DNA from: Virgibacillus profundi
GTDB taxonomy: Bacteria; Bacillota; Bacilli; Bacillales; Amphibacillaceae
Reading direction: 5' to 3'
DNA length: 64,000 nucleotides
NCBI RefSeq assembly: GCF_002287375.1
Contig: NZ_NPOA01000001.1
Span: 496,001-560,000 of the forward strand
The translations under genes were made by a program, and so were the position numbers. Below are positions 51,713-58,913 of the stretch, in pieces (position 1 is the first letter of the stretch; each line of letters begins with the position of its first letter). The notes beneath the pieces were generated by a model, which had not been told where the DNA came from, did not search any database, and saw only the letters and a program-made list of their open reading frames with translations.

Positions 51713-51841
51713 ATTCCAGAATTTAACCAAATTGATGATACCCCTTACAATTCCTCTTAGGGCAAGAAAGATGAGTTCCGGGATAGTTAACAGTATATCG
51801 AGAAGCCAGTGATCTTTATCCTTCTTTTTCTTTTTTTCCAT
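51710..51841 (-). CDS. Small amphipathic/membrane protein (43 aa)
   Basis: ATG at 51841 with GGGGTGAATCA before it; 43 codons ending TAA. The start is very basic (MEKKKKKDKDHW), then LLDILLTIPELIFLALRGIV and RGIINLVKFWN, one hydrophobic segment with an amphipathic end. No family recognised. The stop overlaps the terminator of the convergent ABC operon. Confidence 0.6.
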   Translation of the reverse strand: MEKKKKKDKDHWLLDILLTIPELIFLALRGIVRGIINLVKFWN

Positions 51842-51869
51842 TGATTCACCCCGTTTAGTATTTATAGAT

Positions 51870-52127
51870 CTATGGTAAATCAGCTAGTAATTTGAATTCA
51901 TGTTTTGCATCCTTACCAGTTATAAATCCTTCCTCACTTTCTAATTGTTCTAATTCTTCATTGCTTAAAGGCTGATCATCAGATTCTAATTCATCTATCT
52001 CTTTCCAAGAAGCTGGTGTTTTTCCTGAACGTTCATTCAGGAATTGCATGAAATCGTAAACTGATTTTTTATCCTCTTTGTTCAGACGGTCAATCATGTT
52101 ATAAAGTTCCTTTTTACTGATAGCCAA
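51870..52127 (-). CDS. Antitoxin-like small acidic protein
   Basis: An 85-aa protein: AISKKELYNMIDRLNKEDKKSVYDFMQFLNERSG, then WKEIDELESDDQPLSNEELEQLESEEGF. This is the pattern of small DUF2281/RelB-like addiction-module proteins, with an N-terminal helical DNA-binding-like part and an acidic toxin-neutralising tail. No toxin gene is adjacent. The TTG at 52127 follows AAAGGTGATTACA; a GTG three codons upstream lies in the ribosome site. The function is inferred only. Confidence 0.7.
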   Translation of the reverse strand: MAISKKELYNMIDRLNKEDKKSVYDFMQFLNERSGKTPASWKEIDELESDDQPLSNEELEQLESEEGFITGKDAKHEFKLLADLP

Positions 52128-52335
52128 TGTAATCACCTTTTCTCTAAATTCTTAATTTTATTATATAATATGTTAGCATATATCATAAAATATTACATTT
52201 ACTCTGCCATTTTTAAAAATTGTATTATTCATAACTTCCTCACTAACTTCTAAAATTCCTGCCCCTAACATATAAATCAATAAAAATCATAAACCTGTAA
52301 TGATTCTTAATTTTACCTTATACTATAATTATCTT
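52128..52335. other. AT-rich gap with promoter of the FMN reductase unit
   Basis: TATAAT at 52324-52329 is the likely -10 of the downstream leader. No gene or repeat seen. Confidence 0.4.
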
Positions 52336-52490
52336 AGAAAATCTGACATTCATTAAAGGGATTCTTGAAAGCGTATTTTGCTTTCTTAGGACCCCTTATA
52401 CTTTGGGGTGCAAGCCCTAAGGTGAATGGCTTAGTTACACTTATGCAGATAGGAAACGTTTTATACTTTCCTATCTACCAAAAAAGGGGG
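52336..52490 (+). promoter_or_regulatory. Structured 5' leader RNA, possible unrecognised riboswitch
   Basis: About 155 nt between a TATAAT and the FMN reductase gene. Hairpins are AAGGG/GAAAGC (52356-52372) with GCTTTC/CCCTT (52380-52397), AAGCC (52412-52416) with GGCTT (52428-52432), and AGATAGGAAA (52447-52456) with TTTCCTATCT (52467-52476). ACCCC (52391-52395) can instead pair with GGGGT (52405-52409), which would break the first stem. The layout looks switch-like. No TPP, FMN, T-box, SAM, purine or lysine consensus was seen. Confidence 0.5.
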
Positions 52491-52495
52491 ATAAT

Positions 52496-53032
52496 ATGAA
52501 ATTAGCAGTTATCCACGGGTCAACTCGAATAAATGGGAATACAGAGTATTTAACATATCAAGCTGTACCAAAGGGAAAAGCAACCCATATTTATTTGCGG
52601 GACTATCATATTCAGCCAATTATCGATGAACGGCATGAAGAAAAAGGCTTCCAGGAAGTTGATGACGATCATCAGGAGCTTATTGATATAATGCTGAAGC
52701 ATGATATTCTTGTTTTCTCCACACCAATTTATTGGTACAGTATGTCTGGTGCAATGAAAACTTTCATTGATCGCTGGTCACAAATTATGAGAGATCCGAA
52801 CTACACCCATTTCCGGGAAGAACTGGGAAAGAAGAAAGCATACCTGATCGCAGTGGGTGGGGACAATCCACATATTAAAGGCCTCCCACTCGTACAACAA
52901 TTTAAGTATCTTTGTGATTTTTATGGCATGTCCTTTGAAGGGTATGTTATTGGCAAAGCCAGCAAACCTGGAGATATCCGAAATGATGTAAGGGCATTGC
53001 AGGCTGCGTCGACATTAATCAAAGAGTTATAG
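52496..53032 (+). CDS. NAD(P)H-dependent FMN reductase-like flavoprotein
   Basis: A 178-aa flavodoxin-fold protein: VIHGSTRINGNTEYL is the FMN phosphate loop, DILVFSTPIYWYSMSGAMKTFIDRW the flavin-binding motif of the NADPH-dependent FMN reductase/iron-sulfur flavoprotein family, and AVGGDN the later loop. It probably reduces quinones, azo compounds or flavins. It is unusual in having a long structured leader, and a GGGGG ribosome site. Monocistronic; a terminator lies about 130 bp downstream. Confidence 0.9.
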   Translation: MKLAVIHGSTRINGNTEYLTYQAVPKGKATHIYLRDYHIQPIIDERHEEKGFQEVDDDHQELIDIMLKHDILVFSTPIYWYSMSGAMKTFIDRWSQIMRDPNYTHFREELGKKKAYLIAVGGDNPHIKGLPLVQQFKYLCDFYGMSFEGYVIGKASKPGDIRNDVRALQAASTLIKEL

Positions 53033-53161
53033 GATGACAGCCTTGAATTATGGAAGACTTCTAATTATAAATAACAGGTTCAGTATTGGGAGAGAAAAAT
53101 GCTAATAACACACCGATTAGCACATCTTCCAATAGCGTATTAGCAACATAAAAAGCACGTG

Positions 53162-53193
53162 AAATAGCTCAGAATTTAATCTGAGCTATTTTT
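53162..53193 (+). terminator. Intrinsic terminator
   Basis: AAATAGCTCAGA (53162-53173) pairs with TCTGAGCTATTT (53180-53191), then TT. Confidence 0.82.
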
Positions 53194-53303
53194 GACGTTG
53201 TATCTTACTGTACTTCTTCAACTAACTGTCAGTTAGCTTAATAGCATTTTAATTACTTAATATTATATTTGTTCTCTTTGAGAGTATCAAAGTATTGACT
53301 GTA

Positions 53304-53654
53304 TTATATTAAGCCATAAACAACCGAGCCCATAATAAATAATCCACAAGTCACAGCACTTAGGAGATATGTTTTGTTTTCTCTCGTAAAATTCCATTTC
53401 ATTATGGTACGAAAAGCGAACATAATGGCCATACCAAGAAAAATTAGTATTCTGAGATGAGGAAATTCATTTATTGCAATAATCATTACGATAAAACTAA
53501 TCCAGTAGAGTATTCGCTCCCCATATTTATGTAGTTTGTTTACGTATTTCCCTTCTAATTCAGGTATTTGCATATCCCATTTTTTTATTAGTCTTCGATT
53601 GATAAATTGATCTAAAATAAGAATAGCAATCAAAATGATGAGAATAGGTATCAC
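53304..53654 (-). CDS. DUF4181 family membrane protein
   Basis: A 116-aa protein with three or four helices: IPILIILIAILILDQFINRRLIKKW, VNKLHKYGERILYWISFIVMIIA and RILIFLGMAIMFAFRTIMKW match the DUF4181 pattern known from Bacillaceae. Function unknown. I choose GTG at 53654, 7-8 nt after AAGGAG; the ATG eight codons earlier has no ribosome site and lies upstream of this one. Monocistronic. Confidence 0.78.
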   Translation of the reverse strand: MIPILIILIAILILDQFINRRLIKKWDMQIPELEGKYVNKLHKYGERILYWISFIVMIIAINEFPHLRILIFLGMAIMFAFRTIMKWNFTRENKTYLLSAVTCGLFIMGSVVYGLI

Positions 53655-53805
53655 TTTAAGTCTCCTTCCTACTGTCATTAGATTCAGACGCTAAACCTAC
53701 TTGATTAGCATAATGGCAATTCCCTTCTTCGACAATTGCCATAGAGTTGAAGATGAAAAAGAGGCTTTCATTAAACAATAACCCCCTATCGATGAACATT
53801 AGTTT

Positions 53806-53973
53806 TTACTTTATTTCATCTTTCAGAAGTAACTTAACTCCTATCAAGTAACCGATTAAGGCTGCTAATGCACCAATAATTATTGATATAAAAGAGTTTA
53901 TATCAGGAAAAAAGAATTCCTTAACAAAAAGGATAACCCCTACAAATTTGTTGAAAAGATAATCAGACCGCAC
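53806..53973 (-). CDS. Possible small membrane protein (start uncertain)
   Basis: An open frame encoding VKEFFFPDINSFISIIIGAL then AALIGYLIGVKLLLKDEIK, one hydrophobic helix with a polar Lys/Glu tail. The composition looks coding. The only standard start in frame is GTG at 53973, with no clear ribosome site; a purine block (TAGGGG) lies nearer the likely real N-terminus but without ATG, GTG or TTG. It may be 5'-damaged. Confidence 0.4.
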   Translation of the reverse strand: MRSDYLFNKFVGVILFVKEFFFPDINSFISIIIGALAALIGYLIGVKLLLKDEIK

Positions 53974-54012
53974 ACTTTAGCTAACCTGCAATGTTAGCAC
54001 AAGAAAAATTAT

Positions 54013-54513
54013 TTAAAGAAATAAAACCATATGGTATTCATCAAAATATGTATCATTATATTTCAAAGCATTTTTTTCAGTTCCAAATACTTTAAAACCA
54101 AATGATGAGTACAATCGTTTAGCTGATGAGTTAGTTGTAACAACTGTTAAATAAACTTGCTCAATTACTCTTAAATCTCTGGCCTTTTGAATTGCTTCCA
54201 CCAGTAATGCCTTCCCTATTCCATATCCACGTTTTTCTTTAGTAACATACATAGCCACAATACTTGTTTTGTGCCATAATTTAACTCTTTTTTCTTTTAC
54301 TAATGTAACTACTCCAATAAGTTCATAACCATAGAAAGCACCAAAGGTAAATGAGTCTTGTGGTGATTTGAATCTATTTATGTATTTATCCACTGATTGG
54401 TTTTTTTCTTCTTGATAACTTGATGCAAATGCCTCTGGATTATTCTGTAATGCCTCAAGTCTCATATTAAGATATTGGTGAGCATCTTGTGCAATTAATT
54501 GTCTAATCTTCAT
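54013..54513 (-). CDS. GNAT family N-acetyltransferase
   Basis: A 166-aa acetyltransferase: IRQLIAQDAHQYLNMRLEALQNNPEAFASSY at the start, IVAMYVTKEKRGYGIGKALLVEAIQKAR with the acetyl-CoA loop (RGYGIGKA), and TTNSSAKRLYSSFGFKVFGTEKNAL near the end. It transfers acetyl from acetyl-CoA to an amine; substrate unknown. The ATG at 54513 has AGGGGAG seven bases before it; a frame start ten codons earlier is rejected. Monocistronic. Confidence 0.9.
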   Translation of the reverse strand: MKIRQLIAQDAHQYLNMRLEALQNNPEAFASSYQEEKNQSVDKYINRFKSPQDSFTFGAFYGYELIGVVTLVKEKRVKLWHKTSIVAMYVTKEKRGYGIGKALLVEAIQKARDLRVIEQVYLTVVTTNSSAKRLYSSFGFKVFGTEKNALKYNDTYFDEYHMVLFL

Positions 54514-54612
54514 TGCCATCTCCCCTAAAAGATCAAATCTCATAACTTTTTTTGCATAAAGTGATCATTAAAATTTCAAGAATATGTATCATTGCAATAG
54601 ATTAAATATAGG

Positions 54613-55332
54613 TTATTGACCGAATTCATAGTTGAACAAAGTATAAACCATAAACAGCATTTCTGGATTGTGTTTATTATTAGGATTCATAATTAATTGA
54701 TAAACGGAATCACTTATTCTATTTCCCGTTGCAACAGTATTATCATTGTTGTAAATTTCGGTTTTTGCACCAATTCCAAATGACTTAAAATGATAAGTAT
54801 TTTGTCCATATTCAAGATATAGACTTTCTTTTAGTTTCGCTGCGTTTTTTATTGAATAATCAGAATGGATGGTTCCTACTTCTTTATCGTTATGATAAAT
54901 AATCCATTCTTTATTTCCGTGAATTTTATTTTCATTTTTTTGTTTAAAAATCACTTGATCATTATTTAATAGTGAAAACGATAGATTAAGGTACCATTGA
55001 CCAGAGTTATCCATCACATCTGCAACAATGCGCTTCCACCACCTATGATAAAACCGATGATACGAGCCCAATTGTGTTGTATCTTTATACATTTGTTTTG
55101 TTGTAGTTGACACCCTATCCCCTAGCCGAGTAACCATATTCTTTTCAGCCTGGTTGGGGTAAAAATCACGATCTTTGTTATATTGCCATTTCATAATAAA
55201 TAAAAGCAGCACAGAAGCAATAGGGAACAGAAGTAGTAATAGTAGTTGATTAAGTTCAAATTCTCCTATAATGATATAACGAAGCGATAGTCCAATAAAA
55301 CCAGCAATAAATAGCACAATTAATCGACTCAA
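54613..55332 (-). CDS. Tubby C-terminal-like (LURP-one related) domain membrane protein
   Basis: A 239-aa protein. Two N-terminal helices (LIVLFIAGFIGLSLRYIIIG, LLLLLLFPIASVLLLFIMKW) lead to a soluble domain with the tubby-like pattern: WYLNLSFSLLNNDQVIFKQKNENKIHGNKEWIIYHN, VGTIHSDYSIKNAAKLKESLYL, YHFKSFGIGAKTEIY. Such domains are proposed to scramble or bind lipids; the role is unknown. The start is TTG at 55332, seven bases after GGAGG. Confidence 0.75.
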   Translation of the reverse strand: MSRLIVLFIAGFIGLSLRYIIIGEFELNQLLLLLLFPIASVLLLFIMKWQYNKDRDFYPNQAEKNMVTRLGDRVSTTTKQMYKDTTQLGSYHRFYHRWWKRIVADVMDNSGQWYLNLSFSLLNNDQVIFKQKNENKIHGNKEWIIYHNDKEVGTIHSDYSIKNAAKLKESLYLEYGQNTYHFKSFGIGAKTEIYNNDNTVATGNRISDSVYQLIMNPNNKHNPEMLFMVYTLFNYEFGQ

Positions 55333-55667
55333 AAAGATGCCTCCTCTCTAATTCAAAGATGATATATTGCTACAATGGCATACACATTCCCTTTCTAATA
55401 TACGGAAATACTCTACAATAAGTTTCATTTACTTCATGTCCAAAATAATATAAAACGCTATAACTATATCTGAATTTTACTGGTATAGTTTTTAATTGCC
55501 ACGTTTAACCACTTGTAATCTTCCAGCCCCTTGTCGGTGAAGTTATATCAAGAAAGCTAAACAGTAATGCCTTAATTAATTTCGATCTTACTTCGAATAA
55601 ACTCTGCCCTTTATTCCACAATCTAACCCGATCACTTAATAAACAAGTTGCTAATTGCTATGTTAAT
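55333..55667. other. AT-rich gap, nothing seen
   Basis: 335 bp without a supported gene, repeat or convincing hairpin. Confidence 0.4.
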
Positions 55668-55967
55668 TTATGCCACCAAACCTAAATATGGAATTTTATC
55701 ACCATCTAATTTAACAATGAAAATCGGACCCTTTTTTTCTTCAAGCTCATATATCTCTGTTCCAGTAGGTAATTTTGAAGCAGTAAAATTCTCAAATTCT
55801 TTACTGTTGTCTGTTTGATTTTGAATTTCACCAACTTTTTCGCCTAAGGTGAGTTCTTCTTCATTGACCCATTCTATATCCTTTGCATTTGTATAAACAG
55901 TACCATCGAAGGTTAATCTAGTTACCGCAAACGGGCGCTTTAATGGAATAACACAAGCAGAAAACAT
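55668..55967 (-). pseudogene. Lipoprotein gene with broken signal peptide
   Basis: The 99-codon frame starts MFSACVIPLKRPFAVTRLTF, so a lipobox (FSAC) comes only four residues after the ATG, too early to work. Eleven bases upstream, in another frame, lies ATGAAAAAG, a normal lipoprotein start. A deletion or frameshift seems to have removed the hydrophobic core of the signal. There is no ribosome site at the in-frame ATG, and TGA precedes it. The body (FDGTVYTNAKDIEWVNEEE, LPTGTEIYELEEKKGPIFIV) looks intact and coding, resembling small NisI-like or copper-chaperone-like lipoproteins only vaguely. An orphan hairpin lies beside it. Confidence 0.5.
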
Positions 55968-56004
55968 TAAACTTTTTCATAAAAAATAAACTTAAAACTA
56001 CAGG

Positions 56005-56050
56005 AACAGAATCCATTTTGAGCAAACTTTCTTTCAAAATGGATTCTGTT
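56005..56050. terminator. Strong orphan hairpin in the gap before the amidase gene
   Basis: AACAGAATCCATTTTGA (56005-56021) pairs perfectly with TCAAAATGGATTCTGTT (56034-56050). Rightward TGTTGTTTG follows. No intact gene ends here on either strand, so it may be left over from a lost gene. The rest of the gap to 56332 is AT-rich. Confidence 0.6.
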
Positions 56051-56332
56051 TGTTGTTTGCGAGATATTTTTAATTAAACTTTATTCTAAACCTACATTAT
56101 TTTACTGTTAAAAATTTTAAACTATTACTGTATATAACAATATTGCCGGATTATATAGCTTTACGACATTAGAAAATCCGATTACCCTTTTTTACTAGGT
56201 AAAAATACTTTTCATCTAGTTCATCTGATCGATTTTTTGCTAAATAAGTTTAAACTCTACTTGTTTTGGCTAGAGCTAAGTACTATTATTAATTTAATAG
56301 TCATAATTTTTCCCACAACAAAGGAGGCTCAC

Positions 56333-57448
56333 ATGCGAAAGATTCGACATTTTTCTATTTTTATTGGATTTCTACTATTTTTATTCTTATTTATTCCTTC
56401 TGCTAGTCATGCAGAAAGCAAGGACACCTACGAAGTTGGTACATCGATACTAAATGTAAGAGCAGAACCTGCTAATAACTCTAGTATAATCGGGTTGCTT
56501 AGCGAGGGGGATCAGGTCGTTGTATTCCAGGAGAAATACGGATGGGTACAAACGTATTATGGTGGTGAAGAGGCTTGGATTGCCAAACATCATTTAGTTC
56601 CTGTTAGTATTACTGAAAAAAGCTCACACTCGGTTTCACAGGCTGCATCAGGAAAAATCACTGTAAGTGCCAGAAGTGTTAATGTTAGATCTGGGCCTGG
56701 TACAGACTACTCTATTATTGGGTCAACTTATTCCGGGGATACATACAACTTGGTAGAATCATCAGGGGAGTGGCATAAGGTTTCTTTAGCCAATGGATCT
56801 ACTGGATGGATTGCTGGATGGCTAACGAACTCGTCTGATACAGAAGAAGTACCTTCGAATACGAATTCGGACAATGTGGTGAATGTGCCAACAAAACAAA
56901 CGACTGATAAATCACTGGCAGGCTATAACATTGTTCTTGACCCAGGACACGGAGGAAAGGATCCAGGCGCGATTGGATTAGGTGGGATATATGAAAAAGA
57001 CGTCATCACTTCCACAACCGGTAAAGTAGCCGAGCAACTGCGAAATGCTGGCGCAACTGTAATTGTAACAAGATCAGGTGATTATTTCGTTTCACTGAAT
57101 GAAAGAGTACGCATTAATAATGTATATAATACACATGCATTTGTGAGCCTGCATTACAATGCATATCCGATTATCGCTGTAAATGGGGTAAGCACTTATT
57201 ATTCCAGTGAATCGGACCAGAATCTGGCGCGAGATGTCCAAGCTTCTCTAGCTTCAACAGTCAATATGTATGATAGAGGAGTTATGCAAGCAGATTACCG
57301 AGTATTACGCTACAGTAATGCACCATCTATTTTAATGGAGCTTGGATTTATTACAAATCCGAATGATCTTTCTATCGTTCAAACAGCAGATTATCAAAGT
57401 AAAGTAGCCCAGGCTGTTACGAATGGATTAATAAATTACTTTCATTAA
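56333..57448 (+). CDS. N-acetylmuramoyl-L-alanine amidase with two SH3b domains
   Basis: A 371-aa secreted autolysin. The signal peptide is residues 1-27 (SASHA, cut before ES). Two bacterial SH3 domains (about 31-90 and 108-166; GTSILNVRAEPANNSSIIG, ARSVNVRSGPGTDYSIIG) bind the wall. The Amidase_3 domain (about 197-371) has its zinc ligands H206 (DPGHGG), E221 (YEKD) and H274 (SLHYNA) and the catalytic Glu in LMELGFITNP. It cuts the bond between MurNAc and L-Ala in peptidoglycan. The ATG at 56333 follows AAAGGAGGCTCAC; a longer frame from 56237 is rejected. Confidence 0.95.
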   Translation: MRKIRHFSIFIGFLLFLFLFIPSASHAESKDTYEVGTSILNVRAEPANNSSIIGLLSEGDQVVVFQEKYGWVQTYYGGEEAWIAKHHLVPVSITEKSSHSVSQAASGKITVSARSVNVRSGPGTDYSIIGSTYSGDTYNLVESSGEWHKVSLANGSTGWIAGWLTNSSDTEEVPSNTNSDNVVNVPTKQTTDKSLAGYNIVLDPGHGGKDPGAIGLGGIYEKDVITSTTGKVAEQLRNAGATVIVTRSGDYFVSLNERVRINNVYNTHAFVSLHYNAYPIIAVNGVSTYYSSESDQNLARDVQASLASTVNMYDRGVMQADYRVLRYSNAPSILMELGFITNPNDLSIVQTADYQSKVAQAVTNGLINYFH

Positions 57449-57454
57449 TTTGCA

Positions 57455-57486
57455 AAAATAGCTGTCCCGAGGAGGACAGCTATTTT
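57455..57486 (+). terminator. Intrinsic terminator of the amidase gene
   Basis: AAAATAGCTGTCC (57455-57467) pairs with GGACAGCTATTTT (57474-57486). It also lies beside the stop of the convergent 60-aa gene. Confidence 0.85.
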
Positions 57487-57505
57487 ACATTTAAAAACAT
57501 ACGGC

Positions 57506-57688
57506 TTAATGCAGCCATTTACCGGATTTTATCTTCGCAGTCTTAGGCGACAGTGGTTTTCCATCATTTAATTCCCGTACACCTTGCTGAAATTTAATAT
57601 GGATATAAAGCTCCTGGATAATATCCTCCATTGTAACATTATCGGGTAGGTCTTTAATCAATTTAATAACCTCTTCTTTGGCGTTCAT
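57506..57688 (-). CDS. Antitoxin-like/addiction-module type small protein (60 aa)
   Basis: NAKEEVIKLIKDLPDNVTMEDIIQELYIHIKFQQGVRELNDGKPLS matches a widespread pattern of small proteins annotated as addiction-module components (L.DLPD.VT.EDI..ELY......G...L..GK..S). A toxin partner is not adjacent; the upstream neighbour is the MerR-methyltransferase gene 42 bp away on the same strand. Strong ribosome site GGGAGGCAGG. A bona fide small gene; the antitoxin role is unproved. Confidence 0.7.
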   Translation of the reverse strand: MNAKEEVIKLIKDLPDNVTMEDIIQELYIHIKFQQGVRELNDGKPLSPKTAKIKSGKWLH

Positions 57689-57729
57689 ATTACCTGCCTC
57701 CCATTCAAACTAGTACTTCAAGTATAACA

Positions 57730-58779
57730 CTACCCATCTTTCTTTGCTTTTTTTGCATATATCATGCCCAAAATATCATTAAATTGGTGTGTTTTGACCT
57801 CGAAGCCTTTTTCAGATAACCAGTTTAAGAGTAATAATTGATCAGCATAATATTCATCTTCTATTGCTACAATTGCTTCCGTATTACCTGACTTCCTAAA
57901 ATCCCCCATCACCTGTTCACGATCGTCTTCATTAAGAAACATCAAATCTGCAATACAAATTTGCCCATTTGGCTTTAATACTCGGCGCATCTCTTCCAGT
58001 GCGAGTAATTTTTCATCATCTGTCAAATGGTGCAATGCATAGCTTGAAACTACTGCGTCAACATGATTATCCATCAAAGGAATGGCAAGAAAATTTCCTT
58101 TTCGTACTTCGATCAATGGATGTTTTTCTTTACACATCTCGAGCATTTTTTCAGATTGATCCACACCTATGACTTTTATTCCTTCAGTTAAAAATTTCGA
58201 ACCCAGATTTCCTGTTCCAATTCCAATATCCAGGCAAGTTTCTCCTTGCTTTAATTGAACCGTATCAACTATCATAGCCAGTGCTTCATCATAGTCCTGA
58301 TGAACATTAAAGGTGTGACCAATTCTTTTAATGTTTTTATCAAAGTCATCTGCCCAGCTATCAAAGTTCCATTTATCCTGCCAGTTTTTACGAATATTTT
58401 TCAAGTTCTTCAAGTGATTTGCCAATGAAAGGATATTATCCATTGAATAATGATCATCCTCTGTCTTCTCTACCATTTGATCTATTGCATGAATCATATC
58501 CTTTATTTCAATCCATTTATCAAATAACGCTGAGCGCTGCACATTTAAATAGTCTTCCATGCTCATTTTTGGATCTTCCAGTATTTTCTTTATATCCATG
58601 ACGCTAATACCTATTTCACGTAACGCCAAAATTGTGCTTAACCGGAGAATATCCTTTTCGGTAAAATACCGGTAATTATTTTCTTCATCTTTTTCCGGTG
58701 AAATTAATCCTTTTTCTTCATAAAATCTGATTGATCTTGAAGTTGTGTTTAATTGCTTTGCTACTTCATTTATATGCAT
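57730..58779 (-). CDS. MerR-family regulator fused to a SAM-dependent methyltransferase
   Basis: A 349-aa fusion. Residues 1-70 are a MerR winged helix (INEVAKQLNTTSRSIRFYEEKGLISP, NYRYFTEKDI). Residues 75-130 form the dimerising coiled coil. Residues about 135-345 are a class I methyltransferase with motif I DIGIGTGNLG (184-193), acidic D207, the ALHHL segment and RRVLKPNGQICIADLMF. The methyltransferase half resembles YrrT of sulfur metabolism. So the domain in the effector position is an enzyme, or a SAM sensor. Its own promoter has the 19-bp spacer typical of MerR targets, which points to autoregulation. SD GAGGAGAGG precedes the ATG. A 60-aa antitoxin-like gene follows. Confidence 0.9.
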   Translation of the reverse strand: MHINEVAKQLNTTSRSIRFYEEKGLISPEKDEENNYRYFTEKDILRLSTILALREIGISVMDIKKILEDPKMSMEDYLNVQRSALFDKWIEIKDMIHAIDQMVEKTEDDHYSMDNILSLANHLKNLKNIRKNWQDKWNFDSWADDFDKNIKRIGHTFNVHQDYDEALAMIVDTVQLKQGETCLDIGIGTGNLGSKFLTEGIKVIGVDQSEKMLEMCKEKHPLIEVRKGNFLAIPLMDNHVDAVVSSYALHHLTDDEKLLALEEMRRVLKPNGQICIADLMFLNEDDREQVMGDFRKSGNTEAIVAIEDEYYADQLLLLNWLSEKGFEVKTHQFNDILGMIYAKKAKKDG

Positions 58780-58800
58780 GCTATCCTCTCCTCAAGTTAT

Positions 58801-58831
58801 ACTATAAACGTTAACGTAACGGAAAGGTAAA
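58801..58831 (-). promoter_or_regulatory. MerR-type promoter and operator
   Basis: On the minus strand TTTACC (-35, 58831-58826) and TATAGT (-10, 58806-58801) are 19 bp apart, the long spacer that MerR proteins compensate by twisting DNA. The palindrome ACGTTAACGT (58808-58817) lies inside the spacer. It is 22 bp upstream of the MerR-methyltransferase start. Confidence 0.7.
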
Positions 58832-58913
58832 GAGAAAAATATCATTCATTTTTTCAATCTAAAAATAAGAATGATATACTAAATGCAATCATTCAATAAG
58901 CGAGGTTTTTCAA

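Noticed and set aside
52336-52490. T-box, TPP, FMN or SAM riboswitch
   Set aside because: None of the conserved core words of these classes is present; left as an unclassified structured leader.
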